Assembly (NCBI GenBank): GCA_934630995.1
Contig: CAKTXU010000063.1
Coordinates: 1-8,224 of the forward strand
Length of the DNA: 8,224 nucleotides
Source of the DNA: an uncultured Eubacteriales bacterium
GTDB taxonomy: Bacteria > Bacillota > Clostridia > Oscillospirales > Acutalibacteraceae
Reading direction: 5' to 3'
Positions 7,612-8,224 of this stretch are shown here, in pieces (the first letter of the stretch is position 1; the number at the start of each line of letters is the position of its first letter). The position numbers were made by a program, and so were the translations under genes. The notes below the pieces were generated by a model, which was given only the letters and a program-made list of their open reading frames with translations, did no database searches and had not been told where the DNA came from.

Positions 7612-8224
7612 ATGATGAGACCGATGAAGCTGGCCGGGAGTCAGCTGATGTTTGGGGACGGCTGCCTGGAATTCCTGAAAAGCATCCCCACCAAGAAAGC
7701 GATGATCGTCATCGGAGGCAGCAGCCTGGAGAGAAACGGTATTTTGGCCCGGGTGGAGGGCTATCTGCAGCAGGCGGGCGCCGAAACCGCCGTCATCCGC
7801 GGCGTGGAGCCCGATCCCTCCTTCGATACCGTGCAGCGGGGCGCGGCGGATATGCTGGCCTTTGGGCCCGACCTCATCGTGGCCCTGGGCGGCGGCTCCC
7901 CCATGGACGCGGCCAAGACCATGTGGGTATATTACGAGCATCCGGAGCTGAAAACCCTGGAGGAGCTGCTCACCGCCAGCCCCTTCCCCACCCTGCGGAA
8001 AAAGGCGCGGTTCTGCTGTATCCCCTCCACCGCGGGCACCGCCAGCGAGGTTTCCCGCTCGGTGGTCATCACCGACAAGGGGATCAAGCACGGCCTGGGC
8101 AACATGGAAATGATGCCCGACATCGCCATCTGCGACCCGCAGGTGACGGTGTCCATGCCGCCCCACATCACGGCGGAAACCGGCATGGACGCCATGACCC
8201 ACGCGCTGGAGGCCCTGGTTTCCA
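7612..8224 (+). CDS. Iron-containing (type III) alcohol dehydrogenase, 3' end beyond the window
   Basis: The first 204 residues of a protein of about 380-400 residues are present, open to the right edge with no stop. These enzymes interconvert alcohols and aldehydes with NAD(P). The N-terminal domain has the dinucleotide-binding motif GGGSPMDAAK (93-102), preceded by FGPDLIVALG. The conserved PSTAGTASEVSRSVVIT follows at 138-154, and MMPDIAICDPQ at 167-177 matches the family strand before the catalytic domain. GMDAMTHALEAL (191-202) supplies the first two metal ligands, D193 and H197; the two later His ligands are outside the window. The start is ATG 7612, or possibly ATG 7615, with AAAGGA at 7594-7599, 12 bases upstream. 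It follows the BtpA-like gene by 40 bases with no terminator, so it is likely in the same operon. Its substrate cannot be told; an aldehyde from sugar breakdown is one possibility. Confidence 0.93.
   Translation, partial: MMRPMKLAGSQLMFGDGCLEFLKSIPTKKAMIVIGGSSLERNGILARVEGYLQQAGAETAVIRGVEPDPSFDTVQRGAADMLAFGPDLIVALGGGSPMDAAKTMWVYYEHPELKTLEELLTASPFPTLRKKARFCCIPSTAGTASEVSRSVVITDKGIKHGLGNMEMMPDIAICDPQVTVSMPPHITAETGMDAMTHALEALVS

Noticed and set aside
5031..8224. Assignment as the pseudouridine (PsuK/PsuG) or the E. coli sgc operon
   Set aside because: No PsuG-type glycosidase is present and the phosphorylase is NP-I. Of the sgc genes only an SgcQ-like barrel is seen, with no PTS or epimerase partners.

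Overview
The window is one co-directional block of eight genes, all on the + strand and packed tightly. It is GC-rich (about 60% by eye), with strong G/C preference at third codon positions and clear Shine-Dalgarno motifs (AAGGAG, AGGAGG, AAAGGA). The BmpA-type nucleoside transporter, the motifs and the base composition suggest a high-GC member of the Firmicutes/Clostridia, for instance a gut Oscillospirales-type anaerobe. That assignment is an inference; no marker gene is present.

Positions 1-4386 encode a complete importer of the BMP / nucleoside ABC family, apart from the missing start of the first gene. In order these are the substrate-binding lipoprotein (C-terminal 248 residues), a double-domain ATPase, and two different BPD_transp_2-type permeases. 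A strong 17-bp hairpin lies between the binding protein and the ATPase and probably sets their relative expression. The ATPase and first permease overlap by 4 bases (ATGA), and the second permease starts directly after the first one's stop.

Positions 4422-8224 encode cytoplasmic enzymes: an isochorismatase-fold cysteine hydrolase, a PfkB-family sugar/nucleoside kinase broken by a frameshift near 5280, a uridine-phosphorylase-like nucleoside phosphorylase (ATGA overlap with the kinase), a BtpA/SgcQ-family TIM-barrel protein, and the start of an iron-containing alcohol dehydrogenase that runs off the right end.

The simplest reading is a nucleoside scavenging and catabolism operon. The ABC system imports a nucleoside, the phosphorylase splits it into base and (deoxy)ribose-1-phosphate, and the kinase, TIM-barrel protein and dehydrogenase would handle the sugar, with the hydrolase perhaps acting on the base. 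The individual families are well known, but I do not recognise this enzyme set as a named pathway, and the phosphorylase and the BtpA-like protein both depart from their families' usual motifs. No RNA genes, mobile elements, CRISPR arrays or long repeats were seen, and no gene-free stretch exceeds about 110 bases.
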